NCBI RefSeq assembly: GCF_900115095.1
Contig: NZ_FOVH01000022.1
Location: 86,183 to 150,182 of the forward strand
Length of the DNA stretch: 64,000 nt
Direction of reading: 5' to 3'
From: Actinomadura madurae
Lineage (GTDB): Bacteria > Actinomycetota > Actinomycetes > Streptosporangiales > Streptosporangiaceae
Shown here: piece after piece, positions 41,733-49,585 of the stretch
Layout of the letters: each line of letters starts with the position of its first letter
How positions within the stretch are numbered: position 1 is the first letter of the stretch
The notes under the pieces: generated by a model
Database searches by the model: none
Seen by the model: the letters and a program-made list of their open reading frames with translations, nothing else
What the model was told of the DNA's origin: nothing
Made by a program: the position numbers and the translations under genes

Positions 41733-44243
41733 TCACGGCGCGGAGATCGCGGACAGGATCGCCGACCGCGCCGCGCGCCGGGCGGGCCGGATCGCGGCGA
41801 GCGCTCCGGCGATCGCGCCGACCACCGCGATGACCGCCAGTTGCACCGCCGGAGGCGCGAACGGGTTGCCGAGCGCGGTGCCGAGGCCCCAGCCGAGGAA
41901 CACCCCGAGCCCGAGGCCGCCGCCGGTGCCGAACAGCGCCACGATGACCGACTCCCAGCGGACCATCGACCTGATCTGCGGGCGCGTCCCGCCGACCGCG
42001 CGGAGCAGCCCGAGCTCGCGGGTCCGCTCGTGGACGGCGAGCGACAGCGTGTTGGCGATGCCGAGCAGCGCGATGACGATGGCCAGGATGAGCATCCCGT
42101 AGACGACCGTGATGAAGCCGGCCATGTCCTCGGTCTGGGCGGCGACGAACTCGTCCCGCGACTCGATGTCGGGCGCGCCGTACGGCTCGGCGACCGCCGC
42201 AAGGGCCTGGCGGGCGGACGCGACCGACGCGCCGGGCTTCAGCTCGACGAACGCCCGGGTGTCGAGCGGCTGCCTGGTGTGCGCGTTCCATGCGGTGCGC
42301 GGGACCAGGTAGTCGCCGGTCAGGTCGGTGTTGTTGTAGACGGCCCCCACGGTGAGCTTCTGCGAGGCGCCGTCCGCGAACGTCACACCGACCGCGGTGC
42401 CGACGCGCCAGCCGTTGTCGTCCGCGGCCTTCTTCGAGACGGCGAACGTACCGGCGTCGCCGAGGCCGCCTTCGGTGACGTCCAGGTCGAGGACGCGCCG
42501 GAGGCTGGACGGGTCGGCCACGCTGACCATGGACGGCTCGCCCGCCACCCGCATGCTGCCGGTTCCGAGTCCCGCGACGTCGCTCACCTGGGGCAGCTTC
42601 GCCGCGTCCTGGACGAGGGACGTGCTGAACCCTCCGGTCTCGTTGCCGCCGGAGTCCACCACGATCGGGCCCTTGAACGAGCCGGCGACACCGTCCTCCA
42701 GCGAGGCCCGCAGCGACCCGATGAACACCGTCATCAGGGTCACGACCCCGACGCCGATCATCAGCGCGGTCGCGGCGCCGGCCGTGCGGGCCGGGCTGCG
42801 GGACGCGTTGTCGCGCGCCAGCGTCCCGGGGACGCCGCGCAGCCGCGCCGCGGGGCCGCCGAGCAGCGCCGCGACCGGGCGGGCCGCCACCGGACCGAGC
42901 ACGACCATCGACACCGCGGTCACCACGGCGCCGGCCACCGCCATCGCCGTCTGCTCGGTGACCGCGCCGAACACGACGGTGCCGATCGCGACCGCGGCGA
43001 AGACGCCGCCGACGATGACGCGGGTCTCCGACGGCCGGGACGTCTCGGCGGCGACCTCGCGCAGCGCGGCCAGCGGCGGCGTCCGCGACGCCTTCAGCGC
43101 GGGGCCGAGCGCCGCGACCAGGGTGACCAGCAGCCCGACCGGCACCGCGATCATGACCGAGGTGGCGGCGACCGTGAGCCCCTCCATCTCGATCCCGATC
43201 CGGAACTGCGTGAACAGCTGCCGGAGCAGGGCCGCGAACCCGATCCCGCCGGCGAGCCCGGCGAGCGTGGCGGCGCCGCCGATCACCAGCGCCTCGAAGC
43301 CGACGATGGTGAGGACCTGCCGGCGTCCGGCGCCGAGGGCGCGCAGCAGCGCCGACTCGCGGGTGCGCTGCGCGACCGTGATCGCGAACGTGTTGTGGAT
43401 GCTGAACGCCGCGACGAGCAGCGCCACCCCGCCGAACGAGGCCAGCACGACCCGGAACACCTGCAGGAAGCCGCTCTCGACGAGGCTCATGCCCTCCTCG
43501 ACCGCCGTCTCCGTCGTGACGGCCTCGGCCCCTGCGGGCACGACGGGCCTGATGCGCGACGCCAGCTCGTCCTGGCTCACCCCGTCCCGCGCGCGGACGG
43601 CGACGCCGGTGATGCGGTCGGTCCCCTTCGCAACGTGGCGGCGGGCGCCTTCCAGGGAGAACGCCGTGAACGACGTCTCGCCGAACGCCTCCTCGTCACC
43701 GAACATGCTGATGCCGACGACGGTCACGGGGACCTTCTCCGGCGTGAGCACGGCCGTCCGGTCGCCGATCGTCAGGTCTCCCTCGTCGGCGAACATCTTG
43801 TTGATGACGACCTCGTTCGGCGCGCGGGGCGCGCGGCCCTCGGCCAGCCGGTAGGGGTTGAGCTTCGGGTCGGTCATCCAGTTGCCGGCCGTCCGCGGGC
43901 CGCGCGACTGGATCGTCGTGCCGTCCTTGGCGAGCAGCTGGCCCGATCCCTCGATGGTCGGCTCGGCGTTCGCGACGCCGTCCACCTTCCGCACCCTGTC
44001 CAGGACGGACGCGTCGATCTGCCCGCGCGCGCCCCACGGCGCGTCGCTCACCCTGGTCGCGTTCCGGACGGTCACGTCCGTCTTGCCGTAGGCGCTGGAG
44101 ACGTAGCCGTCGATGCTCGCCGCGAGCGTGTCGCCGAGGACGAGCGTCCCGCTCAGGAAGGTCACTCCCAGGAAGACCGCGATGAGGGAGCCGGCCATCC
44201 GGCGCTTGCGTCCCCACAGTTCCTTGAAGACGAGCCCGATCAT
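41733..44243 (-). CDS. MacB/FtsX-type ABC transporter permease
   Basis: The 836-residue protein has the long permease layout: an N-terminal helix, an extracellular MacB core domain, three helices (around VLASFGGVALLVAAFSIHNTF and LLRALGAGRRQVL), a second helix pair, a second extracellular domain and a final three-helix FtsX bundle (ERTRELGLLRAVGGTRPQI). Such ABC systems move lipoproteins, peptides or drugs by a mechanotransmission mechanism. It starts inside the stop of the ATPase gene (ATGA overlap at 44240-44243), so the two are translationally coupled. Confidence 0.92.
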   Translation of the reverse strand: MIGLVFKELWGRKRRMAGSLIAVFLGVTFLSGTLVLGDTLAASIDGYVSSAYGKTDVTVRNATRVSDAPWGARGQIDASVLDRVRKVDGVANAEPTIEGSGQLLAKDGTTIQSRGPRTAGNWMTDPKLNPYRLAEGRAPRAPNEVVINKMFADEGDLTIGDRTAVLTPEKVPVTVVGISMFGDEEAFGETSFTAFSLEGARRHVAKGTDRITGVAVRARDGVSQDELASRIRPVVPAGAEAVTTETAVEEGMSLVESGFLQVFRVVLASFGGVALLVAAFSIHNTFAITVAQRTRESALLRALGAGRRQVLTIVGFEALVIGGAATLAGLAGGIGFAALLRQLFTQFRIGIEMEGLTVAATSVMIAVPVGLLVTLVAALGPALKASRTPPLAALREVAAETSRPSETRVIVGGVFAAVAIGTVVFGAVTEQTAMAVAGAVVTAVSMVVLGPVAARPVAALLGGPAARLRGVPGTLARDNASRSPARTAGAATALMIGVGVVTLMTVFIGSLRASLEDGVAGSFKGPIVVDSGGNETGGFSTSLVQDAAKLPQVSDVAGLGTGSMRVAGEPSMVSVADPSSLRRVLDLDVTEGGLGDAGTFAVSKKAADDNGWRVGTAVGVTFADGASQKLTVGAVYNNTDLTGDYLVPRTAWNAHTRQPLDTRAFVELKPGASVASARQALAAVAEPYGAPDIESRDEFVAAQTEDMAGFITVVYGMLILAIVIALLGIANTLSLAVHERTRELGLLRAVGGTRPQIRSMVRWESVIVALFGTGGGLGLGVFLGWGLGTALGNPFAPPAVQLAVIAVVGAIAGALAAIRPARRAARSAILSAISAP

Positions 44244-45022
44244 CGGTGGTCTCCCAGCCCTCGCATGCGGTCCAGCACCCGGTCGGGCGTGGGGGCCTCC
44301 ATGACGTCGACGACGCGGCCGTCGGCGAGGAACACCACCGCGTCGGCGTGCCCGGCGGCGACGGGGTCGTGGGTGACCATCGCGACCGTCTGGCCGAGGT
44401 CGTCCACGGCGTCGCGGAGGAGCGCGAGCACCTCGGCGCCGGTGCGCGAGTCGAGGTTGCCGGTCGGCTCATCCGCGAACACGATCTGCGGGCGGGTGAC
44501 GAGTGCGCGCGCCAGCGCCACCCTCTGCTGCTGGCCGCCCGACAGCTCGGACGGACGGTGCGCCAGCCGGTCCCCCAGCTTGAGGACGCGGACGACGGTG
44601 TCCAGCCATTCCCGGTCCGGGTCCGTCCCCGCCAGCGTCAGCGGCAGCACGATGTTGTCGTGCGCCGTGAGCGTGGGGAGCAGGTTGAACGCCTGGAACA
44701 CGAACCCGATCCGCTCCCGCCTGAGCCGGGTCAGGCGGCGGTCCGACAGGGCGCCGAGCTCCTGGCCGCCGACGTAGACCTTGCCGGACGTCGCGTCGTC
44801 CAGCCCCGCGACGCAGTGCATCAGGGTGGACTTGCCGGCGCCGGACGGCCCCATGATCGCGGTGAAGCGCCCCGCCGGGAACTCCACGGTGACGTCGTCG
44901 AGGGCGCGGACCGCCGTGGTCCCGGTGCCGTACACCTTGGTGAGTCCTACGGTGCGGGCGCCGCCTTCAGTGGTCGCCGCGCCGTCGCCGATCGCTTGCC
45001 TTGCTTCTGCTGCGTTTCCCAT
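44240..45022 (-). CDS. ABC transporter ATP-binding protein (MacB/LolD type)
   Basis: The 260-residue ATPase has Walker A GPSGAGKST, the Q-loop region FVFQAFNLLPTLTAHDN, the signature LSGGQQQRVALARAL, Walker B IVFADEPTGNLDS and the switch His in MVTHDP. It energises the FtsX-type permease encoded immediately downstream. The first 30 residues are variable. I chose the ATG at 45022 because the longer frame has no coding character. The operon diverges from a TetR gene that may regulate it. Confidence 0.92.
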   Translation of the reverse strand: MGNAAEARQAIGDGAATTEGGARTVGLTKVYGTGTTAVRALDDVTVEFPAGRFTAIMGPSGAGKSTLMHCVAGLDDATSGKVYVGGQELGALSDRRLTRLRRERIGFVFQAFNLLPTLTAHDNIVLPLTLAGTDPDREWLDTVVRVLKLGDRLAHRPSELSGGQQQRVALARALVTRPQIVFADEPTGNLDSRTGAEVLALLRDAVDDLGQTVAMVTHDPVAAGHADAVVFLADGRVVDVMEAPTPDRVLDRMRGLGDHR

Positions 45023-45229
45023 GCCCGGGATCGTCGTCCCGCGTTCCGGGGCGCGTCGTCGGGCCAGGAGAGGCACCGGCCCTGCTCCCCCGGACGCATC
45101 GCGGCCCGCCCGGCTACGTCCGCTGGGGTACGCGGAGATCAATAAGACCCGGTGTCCAATTGTGATGCGGGCAACATACATGCAGGCTTGCTTGCTTGTT
45201 TCCGCGCTCGTACCGTCGGAGGCGTGTCA

Positions 45230-45886
45230 GTGAGCAGCCGCCGACGTCATCGGCGCGGTCCGTCCGGCCGCCGGACGCAGGAGGAGCGCAGGTCGCGCAC
45301 GCAGGCCCGCCTCCTGGAGGCCACCATGGAGTGCCTGGTGGACCTCGGCTGGTCCGGGACGTCCACCACGGAGGTGGCGCGGCGGGCCGGTGTGTCGCGC
45401 GGGGCGCAGCAGCACCACTACCCGACGAAGATGGTGCTCGTCGCCGCCGCGCTGGAGCACCTGCTGGAGGCGCAGCGCCTGGCGTACGAGACCGCGTTCG
45501 CGGTGCTCCCGCTGGAGCGGCGCAACGTGTCGGGCGCGCTCGACCTCCTCTGGGAGGTGTTCCGCGGCCGTCCGGCCAAGGCCCTCATGGAGCTGGCCGT
45601 GGCGGCCCGCACCGACGACGAGCTGCGGCCCCTGTGCCGCGATCTGAACGAGCGGATCCTCGAGGTGATCCTGGAGACGTTCGAGCGGCTGTTCCCCGAC
45701 AACACCCTTCCGCCCGACTTCGCCCCGACCATGCTGCGCGGCGTGTTCGCGATGTTCGTCGGCCTCTCGATACAGAACGCGCTGGACGACGACGCCGAGG
45801 GCCACCAGGCCGCGGTGCTGCGTCAGGTCAAGGACGTCGCCCAGCTGATCGTCCCCGAGCGGGGCAGACCAGACCCCCAGCGGTAG
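45230..45886 (+). CDS. TetR-family transcriptional regulator
   Basis: The 218-residue protein has a basic leader (SSRRRHRRGPSGRRTQEERR) and a TetR_N helix-turn-helix (TSTTEVARRAGVSRGAQQHHYPTKMVL near residues 43-70), followed by a helical ligand domain. I chose the GTG at 45230 because GGAGG at 45218-45222 has ideal spacing. It sits between the divergent ABC exporter and the co-directional diiron oxygenase 42 bases downstream, so either could be its target. The promoter region contains ACATACATGCAGG followed by three GCTT units (about 45175-45200), a possible operator. Confidence 0.85.
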   Translation: MSSRRRHRRGPSGRRTQEERRSRTQARLLEATMECLVDLGWSGTSTTEVARRAGVSRGAQQHHYPTKMVLVAAALEHLLEAQRLAYETAFAVLPLERRNVSGALDLLWEVFRGRPAKALMELAVAARTDDELRPLCRDLNERILEVILETFERLFPDNTLPPDFAPTMLRGVFAMFVGLSIQNALDDDAEGHQAAVLRQVKDVAQLIVPERGRPDPQR

Positions 45887-45928
45887 GCCGGCCCCGGCCG
45901 CCGCACCACCCCCGAGGGAGCGCCTCAC

Positions 45929-46918
45929 ATGCCGAAAGCCCCCACCGAACTCGCCGACGAGGTCCGCGAGCAGGTCAAGGACAAGAAGTCGTACCTCGGC
46001 GTCATCGACCGCCTGAACAAGGCGTCGGTGGAGAAGCACTGGGAGGCCTACGCCGACATCCCCTGGGACGACCCCGAGTTCACCGTCGACGAGAACGATC
46101 CCCGCTGGGTGCTGCCGCGGTTCGACCGGCTCGGCGAGACCGCGTGGTACCGGTCGCAGCCACCGGAGGTCCAGGCGCAGATCGGGCTGTGGCGCGTCGC
46201 CACCGCGATGAAGATCGGCCTGCAGTTCGAGAACCTGCTGAAGCGCGGGCTGCTGAACTACGCCTACCGGCTGCCGAACGGCCGCCCGGAGTTCCGGTAC
46301 GTCTACCACGAGACGACCGAGGAATGTCACCACGGGATGATGTTCCAGGAGTTCGTGAACCGGACGAAGATGCCGATCCGCGGCATGCCCCGCTCGCTCA
46401 GCTTCATCGCGCAGGCCGCCCCGTGGATCCCGCTGATCAGCACGGAGATGTTCTTCGTGTTCGTGCTCGGCGGCGAGGACCCGATCGACTACGTCCAGCG
46501 CAAGTCCCTCAAGGGCGGTCACATCAAGCACCCGCTCGAAGAGACGATCATGAAGATCCACATCGCGGAGGAGGCCCGGCACATCTCCTTCGCCCGCCAC
46601 TACCTCAAGCACCGGGTGCCGAACATGAACCCGCTGCGCCGCCGGCTCCTCGGCGCCGCGACCCCGGTCGTGCTCGGCGTGATGGCGCGGATCATGCTGT
46701 CCCCGCCCGGCCCGATGGTGCGGCACTTCGGCATCCCGAAGGACGTCGTCCGCGCGGCCTACAAGAACGAGGCGTCGCAGGCGGAGATCGCCAACTCGGT
46801 CGGCAAGATCCGCGACCTGATGGCGGAGCTGGGCGTGATCGACCCGGTGAACAAGCGGGTGTGGAAGGCCTTCGGCATCTGGGACGAGCCGGGGCGGCGC
46901 CGCTCCGTCGCCGCCTGA
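45929..46918 (+). CDS. AurF-like diiron oxygenase
   Basis: The 329-residue protein resembles the AurF/CmlI family of non-heme diiron oxygenases. The helical core has E101, the ETTEECHH cluster (E128, E131/E132, H134/H135) and a C-terminal AEEARHISFARH (E214/E215, H218, H224) that would ligate two irons. Known members oxidise arylamines to nitro compounds or hydroxylate natural-product intermediates. The substrate here is unknown. It is followed by an SDR gene and preceded by a TetR regulator, with no biosynthetic cluster visible around them. GAGGGAG lies upstream of the ATG. Confidence 0.82.
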   Translation: MPKAPTELADEVREQVKDKKSYLGVIDRLNKASVEKHWEAYADIPWDDPEFTVDENDPRWVLPRFDRLGETAWYRSQPPEVQAQIGLWRVATAMKIGLQFENLLKRGLLNYAYRLPNGRPEFRYVYHETTEECHHGMMFQEFVNRTKMPIRGMPRSLSFIAQAAPWIPLISTEMFFVFVLGGEDPIDYVQRKSLKGGHIKHPLEETIMKIHIAEEARHISFARHYLKHRVPNMNPLRRRLLGAATPVVLGVMARIMLSPPGPMVRHFGIPKDVVRAAYKNEASQAEIANSVGKIRDLMAELGVIDPVNKRVWKAFGIWDEPGRRRSVAA

Positions 46919-46997
46919 GTATCGTCACCGAGCGCCACCCCGTACAATCCCGCAATTACACGACATATCCAATTAGCTGCCGCGGGCCGGGCTCACT

Positions 46998-47009
46998 CCC
47001 CCCCCCCCC
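46998..47009 (+). repeat. Homopolymeric C tract (12 C) upstream of the SDR gene
   Basis: Twelve consecutive C bases lie 38 bases before the SDR start codon, in the 128-base gap after the diiron oxygenase gene. Such tracts are prone to slippage and could vary promoter spacing, but sequencing error is also common at such runs. Confidence 0.7.
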
Positions 47010-47046
47010 GAGCCCGGTCCCGCGGTTCATCCGAGCGGAGCGCGCA

Positions 47047-47865
47047 ATGAGCATCGCGATCGTGACCGGAGGAGCGTCCGGCATCGGCCGTGCGATCGCC
47101 ACGTCCCTGGTGGCGCGCGGCGACACCGTCGTGGTGGGCGACATCAACGCCGAGGGCGCCGCCCAGGTGGCCGACAGGCTGAACACGCTCGGCAAGGGCA
47201 AGGCGGTGCCCGCCGCGCTCGACGTCACCGACGCCGACGCCGTCACGGGCCTCTACGAGGGCGTCAAGGCCGACCACGGGCGGCTCGACCTGGTGTTCAA
47301 CAACGCCGGCATCGCCGTCGGCGGGCTGGCCGAGGAGCTCACGCTCGACCACTGGAACCGCGCGATCGACATCAACCTCAAGGGCGTCGTGCACGGCGTC
47401 CACGCCGCCTACCCGATCATGCTGGAGCAGGGCCGCGGCCACATCGTCAACACCGCCTCGCTCGCCGGGCTCGTCCCGATGCCGATCGGCATCCCCTACA
47501 CCGCCACCAAGCACGCCGTCGTCGGGCTGTCCCTCGGCCTGCGCGCCGAGGCCGCCGGGCGCGGCGTCAAGGTCAGCGTCGTCTGCCCGAGCTTCGTCGA
47601 CACCCCGCTGCTGCACAACGTCAACCCGGACCTGCCCGAGACGCCGCTGAGCGGGGACGCCACGGGCGACATCGCGAAGGCGTCCCCGCGCCTCTACACG
47701 GCGGAGAAGCTGGCCCGCGACATCATGCGCGGCGTCGCCAGGAACCAGGCCCTCATCGTCGCCCCCGCGCACGGCCGGGTCGCCTGGCGCGGCGTCCGCC
47801 TCAGCCCGGGCGCCGCCGTCCGCGTCGCGCAGATCGCCGTCGACCGCATCCGCTCCGGCAAGTGA
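47047..47865 (+). CDS. Short-chain dehydrogenase/reductase
   Basis: The 272-residue classical SDR has the Rossmann motif TGGASGIGRAIA, D-I-N at the NAD(P) specificity position (VVGDINAEG, suggesting NAD), NNAGIAVGG, the catalytic Ser in NTASLAGLV, and YTATKHAVV with the catalytic Tyr and Lys. The substrate is unknown. It is an oxidoreductase companion of the diiron oxygenase upstream, and they may form one transcription unit. A GCGGAG ribosome site precedes the ATG. Confidence 0.9.
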   Translation: MSIAIVTGGASGIGRAIATSLVARGDTVVVGDINAEGAAQVADRLNTLGKGKAVPAALDVTDADAVTGLYEGVKADHGRLDLVFNNAGIAVGGLAEELTLDHWNRAIDINLKGVVHGVHAAYPIMLEQGRGHIVNTASLAGLVPMPIGIPYTATKHAVVGLSLGLRAEAAGRGVKVSVVCPSFVDTPLLHNVNPDLPETPLSGDATGDIAKASPRLYTAEKLARDIMRGVARNQALIVAPAHGRVAWRGVRLSPGAAVRVAQIAVDRIRSGK

Positions 47866-47904
47866 CCGCCGGGCCGGTCATCCGGCGGTGTCATCCGGGG
47901 CCGG

Positions 47905-49194
47905 TCATCCGGCGGTGTAGCAGGGGGCGTCCAGCCGGTGGCCCTTGGCGGTCGGCCCGGCCGCGAAGTCCGTGATCGGTTTGATGCCGGTGAACTCGTG
48001 CTCGTCCGGCCTGCCGATCACCGACTGCCGGAACGCCGAGGCGTCCGGCGAGCCGGAGGAGTTGCCCGCCACGCCGGGCAGGATGCCCTCGTAGTCGACG
48101 TGCCGGATCCCGCGGACGGCCGCGAGCAGCCCCTTTCGCGTCAGGTCCTTGGACTCGACCGCGCGCTCCAGGGCGGCCTTCAGCGGGTAGGACACCACCC
48201 ATCCGGTGGTGAGCGAGTCGTCCGGCTCGACCCGGCCGAGCGCCTGCCGCATCGCGGTGTGGCCGGGCGAGTCGGCCGCGAACGGCTTCCACGGGGCGAC
48301 CTGCAGGTAGCGCTCCTTCATCGCGCCGATGGCGGGGTCCCGCAGCAGGCCCTTGGCCCACGTCGGGTTGTCGCCGATGAACCTCCCCCGGTAGCCGCGC
48401 CGGACGGTCGCGCCGATGACGGCCGCCGCGTCCGCGGGGCTGGTGGTCAGGACGACCAGGTCGGGGTCGCGCGAGAGGATGGCGCGCACGGCGTCCTCCT
48501 GCGCCGCCGCGCTCTTGCCGGGCGCCCCCTGGACGGTCGGCACGTCGGTGAAGGAGAGGCCGCGCGCCTCGGCGGCGATCCGCGCGCCCGCGGCCGCGTC
48601 GTCGCCGTAGTCGCCGGAGTAGTGGACGGCCATCACGCTCTTGGCGCCGAAATGGTCGGTGCCGTAGTCGACGCCGTTCATCGCCTCGAAGCAGTAGGAG
48701 GCCCCCGACTCCAGGATGTTGTCCTCGAACTCCCACTTCGACGTCCAGGAGACGGGCAGCGCGATCATCTCGTCCGCGCGGAGGCGGCCGAGGATCGCGT
48801 CGGTCGCAGGCGACCCGAGGGTCTGCGCCAGCGCCAGCACCTTGCCCCTGATCTCGTTGTAGGCGCTCACCTGCACCCGCGGATCGTAGTGGTTGTCGCG
48901 GACGTAGGTGACGACGTCGATGTCGTAGGCGCCGATGCCGCCCTGCCGGTTCACGCGGTCCCAGAACGCCCGCTGCACCTTGGTGATCGGGACGCCCATC
49001 GCCGTGAACGGCCCGGTGGTCAGGTCCGAAAGGGTGCCGAGGTAGATGCAGCCGTGGTCCTTGTTGACCGGGTTCGGGCAGGGCTCCCGGGTGACCCCCG
49101 GCGCGTCGGTGGTGAGCAGGCCGTCCGCGGAGGAGCCGCAGCCGGCGGCCCCGAGCGTGGCCAGCAGCACGGCGCCCGCGAACAGGGCCTTCAT
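47905..49194 (-). CDS. ABC-type periplasmic binding protein (branched-chain amino acid/urea receptor-like lipoprotein)
   Basis: From the ATG at 49194 the 429-residue protein starts with a lipoprotein-type signal (MKALFAGAVLLATLGAAGC, Cys 19). It continues as a type I periplasmic-binding fold: IYLGTLSDLTTGPFTAMG, FWDRVNRQGGIGAYDI, VVLTTSPADAAAVIGA, and several late Cys. It is the last gene of an operon with a DUF742 protein and a nitrate-sensor-type kinase. No ABC permease or ATPase genes are nearby, so it may act as an extracellular ligand sensor for the kinase and not in transport. The start overlaps the end of the DUF742 gene region by a short gap of ten bases. Confidence 0.82.
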   Translation of the reverse strand: MKALFAGAVLLATLGAAGCGSSADGLLTTDAPGVTREPCPNPVNKDHGCIYLGTLSDLTTGPFTAMGVPITKVQRAFWDRVNRQGGIGAYDIDVVTYVRDNHYDPRVQVSAYNEIRGKVLALAQTLGSPATDAILGRLRADEMIALPVSWTSKWEFEDNILESGASYCFEAMNGVDYGTDHFGAKSVMAVHYSGDYGDDAAAGARIAAEARGLSFTDVPTVQGAPGKSAAAQEDAVRAILSRDPDLVVLTTSPADAAAVIGATVRRGYRGRFIGDNPTWAKGLLRDPAIGAMKERYLQVAPWKPFAADSPGHTAMRQALGRVEPDDSLTTGWVVSYPLKAALERAVESKDLTRKGLLAAVRGIRHVDYEGILPGVAGNSSGSPDASAFRQSVIGRPDEHEFTGIKPITDFAAGPTAKGHRLDAPCYTAG

Positions 49195-49204
49195 CCGGGT
49201 CAGG

Positions 49205-49585
49205 TCACAGCGCACGGAGACCATCGATCACTTCCTTGAGAAGACGCGGGTCGGCGGTCCCGGTCCGGGACACCGCCGGCCTCCGCACGTTCACCAGCCC
49301 GCGGTCCAGCAGGTCGCTGAGCAGCACCCGGACGACGCCGACGGGCAGCGCCAGGTCCGCGGCCAGGTCGGCGACCGCCCGCGGCCGGATGCACAGTTCG
49401 AGGATCCGCTCGTCCTCGGTTCCGAGCGTGCGCGGATCCGGCATCGGCACCTCGGCGGTGACGACCACGGCGATGAGGTCGAGGGCGGCGCCGCGCTGCC
49501 GCGTGCGGCCGCGCGCGACGGCGAACGGCCGCACCACGGGTCCGGCCTGCTCGTCGACCCACAGTTCGTCGGGCTCCCCGGTCAT
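49205..49585 (-). CDS. DUF742-family protein (conservon CvnC-like)
   Basis: The 126-residue protein has the DUF742 hallmarks: VRPFAVARGRTRQRG, a central winged-helix-like region (ICIRPRAVADLAADLALPVGVVRVLLSDLLDRGLV-type pattern) and a short C-terminus. In Streptomyces conservons such a protein acts with a sensor kinase, a roadblock protein and a small GTPase. Here only the kinase is present next to it. The ATG overlaps the kinase stop codon, so translation is coupled. A GTG one codon upstream is an alternative. Confidence 0.88.
   Translation of the reverse strand: MTGEPDELWVDEQAGPVVRPFAVARGRTRQRGAALDLIAVVVTAEVPMPDPRTLGTEDERILELCIRPRAVADLAADLALPVGVVRVLLSDLLDRGLVNVRRPAVSRTGTADPRLLKEVIDGLRAL

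Noticed and set aside
47905..49194. A complete amino acid ABC transporter operon
   Set aside because: Only the binding-protein gene is present. The flanking genes are an SDR and a DUF742 protein, not permeases or ATPases.
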